Below, piece after piece: positions 54,509-63,252 of a DNA stretch of 64,000 nucleotides. Made by a program: the position numbers and the translations under genes. Location of the stretch: NCBI GenBank assembly GCA_022766945.1, contig JALEOU010000044.1:1-64000 (forward strand), in the 5' to 3' direction. Within the stretch, counting starts at the first letter, position 1, and the number at the start of each line of letters is the position of its first letter. The notes below the pieces were generated by a model, which worked only from the letters and a program-made list of their open reading frames with translations, was not told the DNA's origin and searched no databases. This DNA is from Fusicatenibacter sp. (lineage in GTDB: Bacteria; Bacillota; Clostridia; Lachnospirales; Lachnospiraceae).

Positions 54509-55399
54509 ATGATCGATCATTTGTCTTTATATCACATTTTTTATATAACCGCTGAGTGCGGAAATATTTCACGTGCCTCAGAAAGACTATATATCAGCCA
54601 GCCTGCCGTAAGCAAATCACTTCAGAAACTGGAAGACAGTCTGAATACCATTCTGTTTCACCGTACTTCCCGGGGGGTCACACTTACAGAAGACGGTCTT
54701 TTGCTGTACCGCCATGTAAAGGACGCATTCTCTTCTCTGGAAACCGGTGAAGAATTATTGAACCGAAAGCATCGCCTAGGGATTACCAGAATGCGCATTG
54801 GTGTCAGCACAACCCTATGCAAATATATACTGCTCCCATATCTCAAAGAATACATTGCCGAACATCCTCATGTCAAAGTAACCATTAGCTGCCAGTCTAC
54901 TTATAAAACCCTCGAACTTTTAAAGGAGCGCAAAATTGATGTCGGGCTCATCGGTGAGACCAGCCGGAAAGAATCTTTATACTTCTATCCAATCCGTTAT
55001 ATTCAGGATACTTTTGTCTCCACCAAAGCTTATCTGGAAAATCTGAAAATACGAAGCGAAGATGCAACCATTTTTTCCTCCGCTGCTTTTATGATGCTCG
55101 ATGAAGAAAATATCACAAGACAATGGATCAGCCAGTCACTGCAGGAACACCATATCGAACTGCAAAATATCCTGGAAGTCTCGACCATGGATCTGCTTAT
55201 TGAATTTGCAAAAATCGGTCTTGGAATCGCCTGTGTCATCCGGGAATTTGTGGAGAGAGAACTAAACGAGGGAACACTCATTGAAGTCAACATGGGACTG
55301 GAATTGGAAAGAAGGAGAATCGGACTCATCTGTAATGAGGAAGACAGGCAGGAAACGGCTGTTTCCGAATTTCTGGAAAAATTTCAAATCCATAATTAG
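54509..55399 (+). CDS. LysR-family regulator of the leuCD region
   Basis: A 296-aa LysR protein: winged helix with NISRASERLYISQPAVSKSL and FHRTSRGVTLTEDG, then the substrate-binding domain (about 90-296). GAGAGG precedes the ATG. It is divergent from leuC (244 bases apart) and convergent with ilvC, so branched-chain amino acid control is the natural inference. The effector is probably a pathway intermediate. Confidence 0.88.
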   Translation: MIDHLSLYHIFYITAECGNISRASERLYISQPAVSKSLQKLEDSLNTILFHRTSRGVTLTEDGLLLYRHVKDAFSSLETGEELLNRKHRLGITRMRIGVSTTLCKYILLPYLKEYIAEHPHVKVTISCQSTYKTLELLKERKIDVGLIGETSRKESLYFYPIRYIQDTFVSTKAYLENLKIRSEDATIFSSAAFMMLDEENITRQWISQSLQEHHIELQNILEVSTMDLLIEFAKIGLGIACVIREFVERELNEGTLIEVNMGLELERRRIGLICNEEDRQETAVSEFLEKFQIHN

Positions 55400-55435
55400 C
55401 AAATCATTTTCAGCTTTATGATCCCGGAATAAAAA

Positions 55436-55473
55436 AGGGTTTTATCAGTCAATTCTGAGGCTGATAAAACCCT
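55436..55473. terminator. Bidirectional terminator, lysR and ilvC
   Basis: A perfect 13-bp stem AGGGTTTTATCAG / CTGATAAAACCCT. It is preceded on the plus strand by six As, giving a T-run for ilvC on minus. Confidence 0.88.
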
Positions 55474-55481
55474 GAAACTTT

Positions 55482-56519
<1,038 letters not shown>

Positions 56520-56639
56520 CTATTGTAATATCGCCGCGATAACTCCCGTCATCGGGCACCCGATTCCGTCCACCCTTGCAGCCAGCAGATACGTAATCAG
56601 GCCGGAACTGCTCTCTGCAATTACAAAGATCCGTTCCAT
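56520..56639 (-). CDS. Possible 39-residue protein between ilvN and ilvC
   Basis: An ATG-started frame of 39 codons ending just before the ilvC ribosome site. The product begins MERIFVIAESSSGLITYLLA and ends GVIAAILQ; 13 of 39 residues are Ile, Leu or Val. No Shine-Dalgarno site precedes it, and a TGA lies in frame just upstream. It could be a leader peptide, a small membrane peptide or chance. Confidence 0.3.
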   Translation of the reverse strand: MERIFVIAESSSGLITYLLAARVDGIGCPMTGVIAAILQ

Positions 56640-56640
56640 A

Positions 56641-56768
56641 TATTGTCAGGGAGATCTTTCTTAAAGAAAGTTCTCCGCCAGCAAACAATGTCGATACCGC
56701 GCCTATACTACGGCAGACCTGTCCGTTCTGCCCGGCGCGTCATTGCGCAGGTTAGGTCTCCTCCATTC
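56641..56768 (-). promoter_or_regulatory. Structured spacer between ilvN and ilvC
   Basis: The minus strand holds several inverted repeats: GGAGA/TCTCC enclosing CTTTCTT/AAGAAAG (56649-56676), GACCT/AGGTC, and GCGCC/GGCGC. The spacer is more GC-rich than other gaps in the window. This suggests a processed or regulated intercistronic RNA, but I do not recognise the family. Confidence 0.35.
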
Positions 56769-57272
56769 TCAATCCAGATAACGCACGTCATGTGCTCCTC
56801 TTGAAAGTCCGGTAACACCCGTTCTTGCCAGCTCCAGGATTTCATAGCCCTGAACCAGATTCAAAAATCCCTCCAGCTTTGACTGACTTCCTGTCAGTTC
56901 CACGATCACGCTCTCCTGTCCCACATCGACAATTCTTCCGCGGAAAACATCCGCAATTGCGATGATATTACGGCGCTCTGCCTCGTTTACACGAATCTTA
57001 ACAAGAATCAGTTCCCTATGTACACTGTCTTCTTTCTCGAGTACCTTTATGTCACGGACATCAACCAGCTTCTCCAGCTGTTTCGTGATCTGCTCCAGAA
57101 TTAAATCATCTCCACTGCAGACAACCGTCATCCGGGTAAATCTCGGATCAGCGGTTACACCCGCTGTGATGCTGTCAATATTGAATGCACGACGGCTGAA
57201 TAATCCAGCCACACGACTTAGCACACCTGCTGTATTGTCAACAAGCAAAGATAATGTTCTTTTCTGTTCCAT
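56769..57272 (-). CDS. ilvN: Acetolactate synthase regulatory subunit
   Basis: A 167-aa small subunit: ACT domain (1-75) with TLSLLVDNTAGVLSRVAGLF and NIDSITAG, then the ALS_ss C-terminal domain. It binds branched-chain amino acids and confers feedback inhibition on the catalytic subunit, which is not in the window. The ATG at 57272 is preceded by AAGAAAGTGGG; the longer frame adds only unconserved residues. Confidence 0.93.
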   Translation of the reverse strand: MEQKRTLSLLVDNTAGVLSRVAGLFSRRAFNIDSITAGVTADPRFTRMTVVCSGDDLILEQITKQLEKLVDVRDIKVLEKEDSVHRELILVKIRVNEAERRNIIAIADVFRGRIVDVGQESVIVELTGSQSKLEGFLNLVQGYEILELARTGVTGLSRGAHDVRYLD

Positions 57273-57325
57273 GATAAAAACCCACTTTCTTCCCGATCTT
57301 GTCTCTTCCGAGCACCTTATCCAAT

Positions 57326-57354
57326 ATATTAGCAACTACCTTGCACTTTGTCAA
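57326..57354 (-). promoter_or_regulatory. Promoter of ilvN
   Basis: TTGACA (complement 57349-57354), a 17-bp spacer and TAATAT (complement 57326-57331). Confidence 0.78.
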
Positions 57355-57443
57355 TGAAATTTCGCAAGGAAATTTCCCGTTTTGCAGAAAACTTTGCCCT
57401 AAATAGTGCTTCCGGGAAGATTATTTGAAGGTTTTTATGTTAA

Positions 57444-58949
57444 TCAGTCCAGTTCAATTTCCAGATAATCCTCAGGAGGAAGTTTCTTTTCCGAAGCTGC
57501 CTGATATTTCTTCAGCTCTGACTGCGCCTTTTTCAGGGATACGTTGGTTCCGGCTCCTGCCATACATCCGCCAGGACATCCCATTCCTTCGATCAGACAG
57601 CCTTTCATTTTTCCTGCTTTTGCAAGTGTAAGTATTTTTTTACAATCCGCAAGTCCCTCCGCATGCTGAATATTTACCGGAACGTCCGGATAATACTCCT
57701 TAAGGCATCTGGTAATGGCATCAGCCACACCACCGGCAACCGCATATCCTCTTCCGGCAGCAGTCGCATTGTGTGATTGTGCCTCCTCCTCAACTTCCGC
57801 CGGCACAATTCCTTTCGCGTCAAACATGCCAAGCAATTCTTCAAAGGTAATGACAAAATCCACATCACTTCTCACATGACGTCTCGATGCCTCGAGTTTC
57901 TTTGCCGCACAGGGACCAATAAACACAACCGATGCTTCCGGATGTTCTTTCTTGATACTTCTCGCGGTTGCCACCATAGGTGTCAGTTCCTGCGAAACAC
58001 TGTCAATCAGCGTTGGAAAATACTTTTTAGCAAGCATTGACCAGGAAGGGCAACAGGAAGTCAAAAGGAATGGCAGTTCTCCTGTGGCAACTTTATTTGC
58101 ATAATGATGTGCCTCTGCTACAGCACCGATGTCCGCACCCATCGCCACCTCATACACGTCCGCAAATCCCAGCTTTTTCAACGCTGCGATCAGTCTGCCC
58201 GGTGTCACATCATCTCCAAACTGTGCAACAAAAGCCGGTGCCACTTCTGCAATAATATTCTTTCCTTCTCTTAACGCACGGCATAGCTGGAAAATCTGAG
58301 ATTTATCAGAAATTGCACCAAACGGACAGCTTACCATGCACATACCGCAGGAAACACATTTCTCCGGATCAATTTTCGCTCTTCCCTGTTCATCACTTCC
58401 GATTGCTCCAACTCCACAGGCTCTCGCACAGGGACGTTCCAGTTTCGAAATTGCGTCATAGGGACAAATTGCCTTACATTTACCGCATTTAATACATTTC
58501 TCCTGATTAATATGGGATTTTCCATCCACAATTTCAATCGCGCCTTTTGGACATACCTGTCGGCAGGGATGTGCCACACAGCCACGGCACATATTGCTTA
58601 CTACATATCCTTTCTCAAGACAGGCATCACACGCAGAAGGAATCACCTGCATCAGCGGCGGTTCATAATACTTTTCATCAATATTACTCTTTTCCATTCC
58701 GGCCGTAATATGAACCGCTTCGTTTTCCGGACGCAGGCTCATTCCCATCGCCAGCCTTACACGCTCTGATGCAACTGCTCTCTCACGATAGATACTTTCC
58801 CGATAAGTCGCTTTTTCCTTCACAATGTGATAAGGAATCGCTTCAATCTCATCGTTGAAATTATCCTTATTGGATTCAAAGGCAACCTTTGCAATTTCAG
58901 TAAAAACCTTTCTTCGAATTTCTTTTACAGGTGTGTTTACACTTCTCAT
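57444..58949 (-). CDS. Monomeric [FeFe] hydrogenase, group B type
   Basis: A 501-aa hydrogenase. The N-terminal third has cysteine clusters for accessory 4Fe-4S centres (CDACLEKG, CRGCVAHPC, then the ferredoxin pairs CIKCGKCKAICPYD and CVSCGMCMVSCPFG). The H-cluster domain has L1 TSCCPSW, L2 GPCAAKKLE and L3 EGMGCPGGCMAGAG. TSCCPSW in place of TSCSPGW is the group B variant. The ATG at 58949 follows AAAGGAG; a longer frame adds 63 non-homologous residues. The physiological partner and direction are not known for this group. Confidence 0.92.
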   Translation of the reverse strand: MRSVNTPVKEIRRKVFTEIAKVAFESNKDNFNDEIEAIPYHIVKEKATYRESIYRERAVASERVRLAMGMSLRPENEAVHITAGMEKSNIDEKYYEPPLMQVIPSACDACLEKGYVVSNMCRGCVAHPCRQVCPKGAIEIVDGKSHINQEKCIKCGKCKAICPYDAISKLERPCARACGVGAIGSDEQGRAKIDPEKCVSCGMCMVSCPFGAISDKSQIFQLCRALREGKNIIAEVAPAFVAQFGDDVTPGRLIAALKKLGFADVYEVAMGADIGAVAEAHHYANKVATGELPFLLTSCCPSWSMLAKKYFPTLIDSVSQELTPMVATARSIKKEHPEASVVFIGPCAAKKLEASRRHVRSDVDFVITFEELLGMFDAKGIVPAEVEEEAQSHNATAAGRGYAVAGGVADAITRCLKEYYPDVPVNIQHAEGLADCKKILTLAKAGKMKGCLIEGMGCPGGCMAGAGTNVSLKKAQSELKKYQAASEKKLPPEDYLEIELD

Positions 58950-59103
58950 AATGAAAGCTCCTTTCCCCGCAGCTTGCCGATCCTGTTCTTTCCCGCTTTC
59001 AAAACATGGATCCATTTCATTCATTATATCAGGAACAATCCAATCTACACAAGCACGAAAGTGTACAAAATTCCATACAAGCCTTCCTGCGGTTACTGCT
59101 TCG

Positions 59104-60588
59104 TCAGGAAAGGAGTTCTCTGACCATTTTGGCATCAAAGGTCACGGATTCTACCTGATTTACTTCAATCTGATACAGTGCATTTGCCGCTATATGCTCT
59201 GCTGCCTGCTCGAGGTCACGGATTCCGCTGGTGTTTTCATGCAGCTTGATTACCGCATCCAGGCCATCCGGGCTCAGAATACATTCTTCTTCCCGCATTC
59301 CGATGCGTTTCAGAACTTTTGGGAGCGCATATCTGGAAAAGATGACTTTCTTCTCTTCCGGCGTATAATCCGGTATCTCGATCACGGCGAATCTGGACAT
59401 CAGCGGGGCACTGATCTGACTTTTGTCGTTTGCTGTGGCAATCGGATAAACGCCCACCGTCGGTATCATGCATTCCATATAGTTATCTGTGAATCCAAGA
59501 TTATCCAGCAAAGTCAGAAGAACATCGGCAGGATTTCCGTTTCCCTTACCGGACGCAGCTTTATCCAGCTCATTAATGATAAAAACAAGATTGGATTCGC
59601 CCGCCATGGAAAATGCTTCCATAATAATACCTGGCTTTGCATTCGCATAGATTCTCGAACTACCCGTGAGCTGCTCGGGATCATTGATAGAACTCATATC
59701 CAGCGTCGTCCAGGGCAGTTTCAAAATTCTGGCTACTGCATAGGCAATCTGTGATTTTCCTGTTCCGGCAGGACCGATCAGCAAAAGACCATAAGCCGGA
59801 AGTGTATGTGTACGATTGATCTGAATGATTGTCTCTATAATCCTCTGTTTCACACGCTCCATACCGTAAAGTTCCTCATCCAGAATACGCCGAGCTTCTT
59901 TCGGATCAATCGCTTCAAAATAATTACTCTTCCACTGGATATTCATCATTATGGAGAGTGCACGCTGCGCATGGCGTCGTTCTTCCGGTGAGACTTCGTG
60001 AGAACGTGCAACCGCCAGATTTCTTCTTGCCCACAGTCGAATATTGTCCGGCAGCGTTCTTCCGGCGCAGTTCATAAAATCTGTGATGCTCTGAATGCTG
60101 GTAAGTTTCATACTGTCACCGGTCTCTTCCCGGTCCTCATCTTCCAGCTCCTCTTCCGGTGCATCACTTGAAAGAAGACGTTCAATCATAAACTGCAGAA
60201 AACCATCCTCGGCTGAAAGCTTGACTCCCCCGCCAAAGGCAGTTTCGCGAATCTTATATACAGCATACCCATCTTCGCGGTCACATCCTGAGAGACGTAC
60301 ATGAATATGATTTTCTCCAAGCCACTTCAAAAGACTCACAAATCTGGCATCGATCTTTAAAATATCCGCACTGACCGTTCCGTTTTCCTCTTTGCATTCA
60401 AATGCAGTCCGTTTCGATGGATTGGTAAACACTCCAAGGGAATGGTGTTTCAGTTTTCCCCCCTGATTATCCAAAACCAAAATCGGCTGTTCCGGTGATG
60501 TCACTGATTCATTGGTACGAAAAATTGTATAAGTACACTCGGATACCTTTGTTTTTTCCGGTGAATTGCTAAAATCAAACACTGGCAT
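59104..60588 (-). CDS. Lon-like AAA+ ATPase without protease domain
   Basis: A 494-aa protein with an N-terminal ~160-residue beta-rich region of unknown fold and an acidic stretch (EEELEDEDREE). A helical segment follows, then an AAA+ module: Walker A LLIGPAGTGKSQIAY, Walker B LVFIINELDKAA, sensor 1 TANDKSQI and an arginine finger region APLMSRFAVIEIP. The module is closest to that of Lon, but there is no Ser-Lys protease domain. The ATG at 60588 follows GGGAGG. Its role is unknown; it may remodel a partner. It is 154 bases from the hydrogenase, so a link is only positional. Confidence 0.75.
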   Translation of the reverse strand: MPVFDFSNSPEKTKVSECTYTIFRTNESVTSPEQPILVLDNQGGKLKHHSLGVFTNPSKRTAFECKEENGTVSADILKIDARFVSLLKWLGENHIHVRLSGCDREDGYAVYKIRETAFGGGVKLSAEDGFLQFMIERLLSSDAPEEELEDEDREETGDSMKLTSIQSITDFMNCAGRTLPDNIRLWARRNLAVARSHEVSPEERRHAQRALSIMMNIQWKSNYFEAIDPKEARRILDEELYGMERVKQRIIETIIQINRTHTLPAYGLLLIGPAGTGKSQIAYAVARILKLPWTTLDMSSINDPEQLTGSSRIYANAKPGIIMEAFSMAGESNLVFIINELDKAASGKGNGNPADVLLTLLDNLGFTDNYMECMIPTVGVYPIATANDKSQISAPLMSRFAVIEIPDYTPEEKKVIFSRYALPKVLKRIGMREEECILSPDGLDAVIKLHENTSGIRDLEQAAEHIAANALYQIEVNQVESVTFDAKMVRELLS

Positions 60589-60651
60589 ATGTAATTCCTC
60601 CCATTTTAAAGGCTGATACAAGTCTAGCACGAAATATCTGTCAGGACAATA

Positions 60652-60699
60652 GAAAAACTGCTGCTTTTGCAATTACTTTTATTACAAAAACAGCAGTTT
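60652..60699 (-). terminator. Terminator after the oadG-like gene
   Basis: A long imperfect stem AAACTGCTGCTTTTG / CAAAAACAGCAGTTT (60655-60699), followed on the minus strand by TTTTTC. Confidence 0.75.
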
Positions 60700-60710
60700 G
60701 ATTCATTTCT

Positions 60711-60863
60711 TTAAGATTCTTTATCCTTCGGATCGTCCTTTTTTCCGCTGCCGATCTTGCCCATGATCAGCACACAGACCATAATAATCAAAATGGTGAC
60801 AAAAATGCCCGCCATTCCTTTCCCCATAATTTCCAGGGCCTGAATAATTGTCGTTGTATTCAT
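60711..60863 (-). CDS. Small membrane subunit, OadG-like
   Basis: A 50-aa protein beginning MNTTTIIQALEIMGKGMAGI, with one hydrophobic helix (about 18-35) and a charged tail KIGSGKKDDPKDKES. The layout (short N-terminus, helix, Lys/Asp-rich tail) and position 15 bases after the Na+ decarboxylase beta gene match gamma (OadG-type) subunits, which stabilise the membrane complex. It has a strong GGGAGG site. It is half the usual length, so the assignment is partly by context. Confidence 0.7.
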   Translation of the reverse strand: MNTTTIIQALEIMGKGMAGIFVTILIIMVCVLIMGKIGSGKKDDPKDKES

Positions 60864-60878
60864 TTTCTACCTCCCTTA

Positions 60879-62015
60879 TCAGAGCATACTGGTTACCAGG
60901 TTGATTACCATACCTCCGGCGATGACAGAAGCAATCTGTCCGGAAACATTGGCACCTGCTGCATGCATCAGGATTACATTGCCGGGATCCTCTTCCATTG
61001 CCATCTTCTGTACCACTCTGGAAGACATTGGAAATGCAGAAATACCTGCTCCTCCTATCATCGGATTGATCTTCTTTTTCAGGAAAAGGTTGATGAATTT
61101 TGCAAGCAGCACGCCTCCGATGGTATCCATGACAAATGCAAAGAGACCGATCAGCATAATCAGGAGCGTATCCACACGAACAAAGTTTTCCGCCTGAATA
61201 CTGAAGGAAATGGAAATACCAAGCAACAGAGTGATCAGATTTGCCAGATTATTCTGAGCTGTATCAGAAAGTGTTCCAAGCACTCCACACTCACGAATCA
61301 GGTTTCCAAACATCAGAAATCCTACCAATGCAACAGACTGCGGTGCAATCAGACCGACAATAACGGTAACGATGATCGGGAATGCAATCCGCATTGTTTT
61401 GCTGACGCTCTTCGGGTTATATTCCATATGAATACGGCGTTCTTTTTTTGTCGTTACCAGTCGAATAGCAAACGGCTGAATGATCGGAACCAGTGCCATA
61501 TACGAATATGCCGCTACAGCAATCGGCCCGATGTAATTGGATTTCAACACCTGAGAGACAAGAATTGAAGTCGGTCCATCTGCCGCACCGATAATTCCGA
61601 TCGATGCACAGTCTTTGAGTGGAAAACCACAGACTGCTGCAAGCAGAATCGCTGCAAAGATACCAAACTGAGCTCCGGCTCCAAACAGGAACATGACCGG
61701 GTTCGACAGCAACGGTCCAAAATCAATCATGGCTCCGATTCCGATAAACAGCAGAATCGGCATCGCCTCCGATGCATTGATTCCCACTTCGAAGAGCCAG
61801 GAGATGATACCATGAGACTCAATCCCACCCTGAAGTACCTGATCCAGCACTCCGGAATACGGCAGGTTTACAAGGATTGCACCAAAACCCATCGGCAGAA
61901 GAAGAGACGGTTCATACTCTTTTTTAATCGCCAGATAGATGAGGGCAATGCCTACTGCATACATGACCAGCTGTTTCCAGGTAAGGGCCATAATGCCTTC
62001 CACTAAAAATTCCAT
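60879..62015 (-). CDS. oadB: Na+-translocating decarboxylase beta subunit
   Basis: A 378-aa polytopic carboxylic-acid decarboxylase beta subunit (OadB/MmdB/GcdB family). GAADGPTSILVSQVL holds the conserved Asp of the Na+ site; DTIGGVLLAKFIN and PGNVILMHAAGANVSGQIAS are the other family blocks. It decarboxylates carboxybiotin and pumps Na+. No alpha subunit or biotin carrier lies nearby, so the substrate acid is unknown. A leader with riboswitch features controls it. Confidence 0.9.
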   Translation of the reverse strand: MEFLVEGIMALTWKQLVMYAVGIALIYLAIKKEYEPSLLLPMGFGAILVNLPYSGVLDQVLQGGIESHGIISWLFEVGINASEAMPILLFIGIGAMIDFGPLLSNPVMFLFGAGAQFGIFAAILLAAVCGFPLKDCASIGIIGAADGPTSILVSQVLKSNYIGPIAVAAYSYMALVPIIQPFAIRLVTTKKERRIHMEYNPKSVSKTMRIAFPIIVTVIVGLIAPQSVALVGFLMFGNLIRECGVLGTLSDTAQNNLANLITLLLGISISFSIQAENFVRVDTLLIMLIGLFAFVMDTIGGVLLAKFINLFLKKKINPMIGGAGISAFPMSSRVVQKMAMEEDPGNVILMHAAGANVSGQIASVIAGGMVINLVTSML

Positions 62016-62097
62016 TTCACAGTTCCTCCATTGTTTTCTTGGTTTTCGGAGTATTCATGCTTTTGCATGACCGCTGACAGAGCTATCACGATGAATG

Positions 62098-62150
62098 AAA
62101 AAAAAGACTTTTATTGCATCGAAAGATTTGTCCTGATGCAATAAAAGTCT
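62098..62150 (-). terminator. Attenuator before oadB
   Basis: A perfect 16-bp stem AGACTTTTATTGCATC / GATGCAATAAAAGTCT (62105-62120 with 62135-62150), followed on the minus strand by eight Ts. Its first strand overlaps the 3' strand of the aptamer P1 stem. Confidence 0.88.
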
Positions 62151-62261
62151 CGCTATTTCAATCTCCTGCGGATCATGGCATCAAAAGCCATAACCGGGTC
62201 TGTCGCATGAAAATCCATTCGATCGCCTAAACCATCTCTTCTGGCAGCTACTCCCTTTTAT
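62141..62261 (-). promoter_or_regulatory. Candidate metal-ion riboswitch upstream of oadB
   Basis: The minus strand has ATAAAAGGGAGTAGC at the 5' side and ATAGCGAGACTTTTAT at the 3' side. ATAAAAG and CTTTTAT pair as P1 (62255-62261 with 62141-62147). GGGAGTAGC and GCGAGAC resemble conserved parts of the yybP-ykoY (Mn2+) riboswitch as I recall it. The inner ATGGC/GCCAT hairpin is also clear. The 3' P1 strand is shared with the terminator, so ligand binding should turn the gene on. The ligand is not certain; a Na+-sensing class would suit the gene. Confidence 0.55.
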
Positions 62262-62268
62262 CTTTTTT

Positions 62269-62298
62269 ATTATAAACAGTTCTGTCATCAAGTGTCAA
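62269..62298 (-). promoter_or_regulatory. Promoter of the oadB leader
   Basis: TTGACA (complement 62293-62298), an 18-bp spacer and TATAAT (complement 62269-62274): consensus hexamers just after the permease gene ends. Confidence 0.85.
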
Positions 62299-62307
62299 CG
62301 CCTTTTT

Positions 62308-63252
62308 TCAAATCAATGCAAACGTTTTTAAAAGATACAGCCAAAACGTCAGAGTAAAAGCACTCCCGCAGGTGGTCAGCATTACCGTGTTTGCTGTCAG
62401 AGAGCCTTCATGTCCCATATTTTTTGCCATCACAAAACAAGTGACCGTCGTTGCGGACCCTAACATCACAAGAATCGCGATCAGTTTTTCCTCCCTGAAT
62501 CCAAGAGCAATCGCGATGGGAAGAAATACCGCAGCAAGTCCAACCAGCTTAATCAAAGCAGCTGCAATCCCCGGTTTCAGATTCTTTGCTGCACTTTTCG
62601 CCTGAAAGGAGGCTCCCATTGCGATCAGCCCCAAAGGAGTGGCCAGAACTGCAAGATTCTGAACCGTTTTTGCCAGAATCGGCGGCTTTGGTATCCGAAG
62701 TACCGACCAGATCAGGCCGATCACTATTCCAAGGATAATCGGATTCGTCACAATTCCTTTGAGGGTTTTTTTCACAAATTTTCCATCGATAGGTTCTCTT
62801 TTCGGGCTGAACACAGAGAGCACCACGACCGCCATTACATTGTAGAGAGGTACACTGCTGATAATCATCAGCGGAGCCATCCCGGAGTTTCCATAAATAT
62901 TCTGAATAAATGCAATTCCGAGAATCGCTGCACTGCTTCGGTAGGATGCCTGAATAAATTCACCCTGAAGTGTCCTGTCTTTCAGGCAAAAGGATAATGC
63001 CCAGACCGCCAGGATGGACAGCATCGTCGCCACAAAGCAAAAGAGGACAAAACGCGTATCCCATACCGTAAAGAAATCAGAATCTGAAAGATCCGAAAAG
63101 AGCAGTACCGGAAGCGCAATTTTGAATACAAATCGATTCAGCTTTTCCGTAAATGTCTCGTCCAGAATACCCACCTTCCGAAACAGAAGTCCCAGGAGCA
63201 TAGTCAGGAAAATGGGCATCGTGGCATTCAGACTGAAAATCAGATTTTCCAT
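62308..63252 (-). CDS. Auxin efflux carrier-family permease
   Basis: A 314-aa AEC-family membrane protein with about ten helices in two halves (NLIFSLNATMPIFLTMLLG; NPIILGIVIGLIWS; ATPLGLIAMGASF; GSATTVTCFVMAKNMG). Bacterial relatives export or exchange small carboxylates such as malate. The ATG shares one base with the stop of the aldo/keto reductase gene (TAATG), so the two are coupled. A longer in-frame start lies inside the upstream gene and is not used. Confidence 0.85.
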   Translation of the reverse strand: MENLIFSLNATMPIFLTMLLGLLFRKVGILDETFTEKLNRFVFKIALPVLLFSDLSDSDFFTVWDTRFVLFCFVATMLSILAVWALSFCLKDRTLQGEFIQASYRSSAAILGIAFIQNIYGNSGMAPLMIISSVPLYNVMAVVVLSVFSPKREPIDGKFVKKTLKGIVTNPIILGIVIGLIWSVLRIPKPPILAKTVQNLAVLATPLGLIAMGASFQAKSAAKNLKPGIAAALIKLVGLAAVFLPIAIALGFREEKLIAILVMLGSATTVTCFVMAKNMGHEGSLTANTVMLTTCGSAFTLTFWLYLLKTFALI

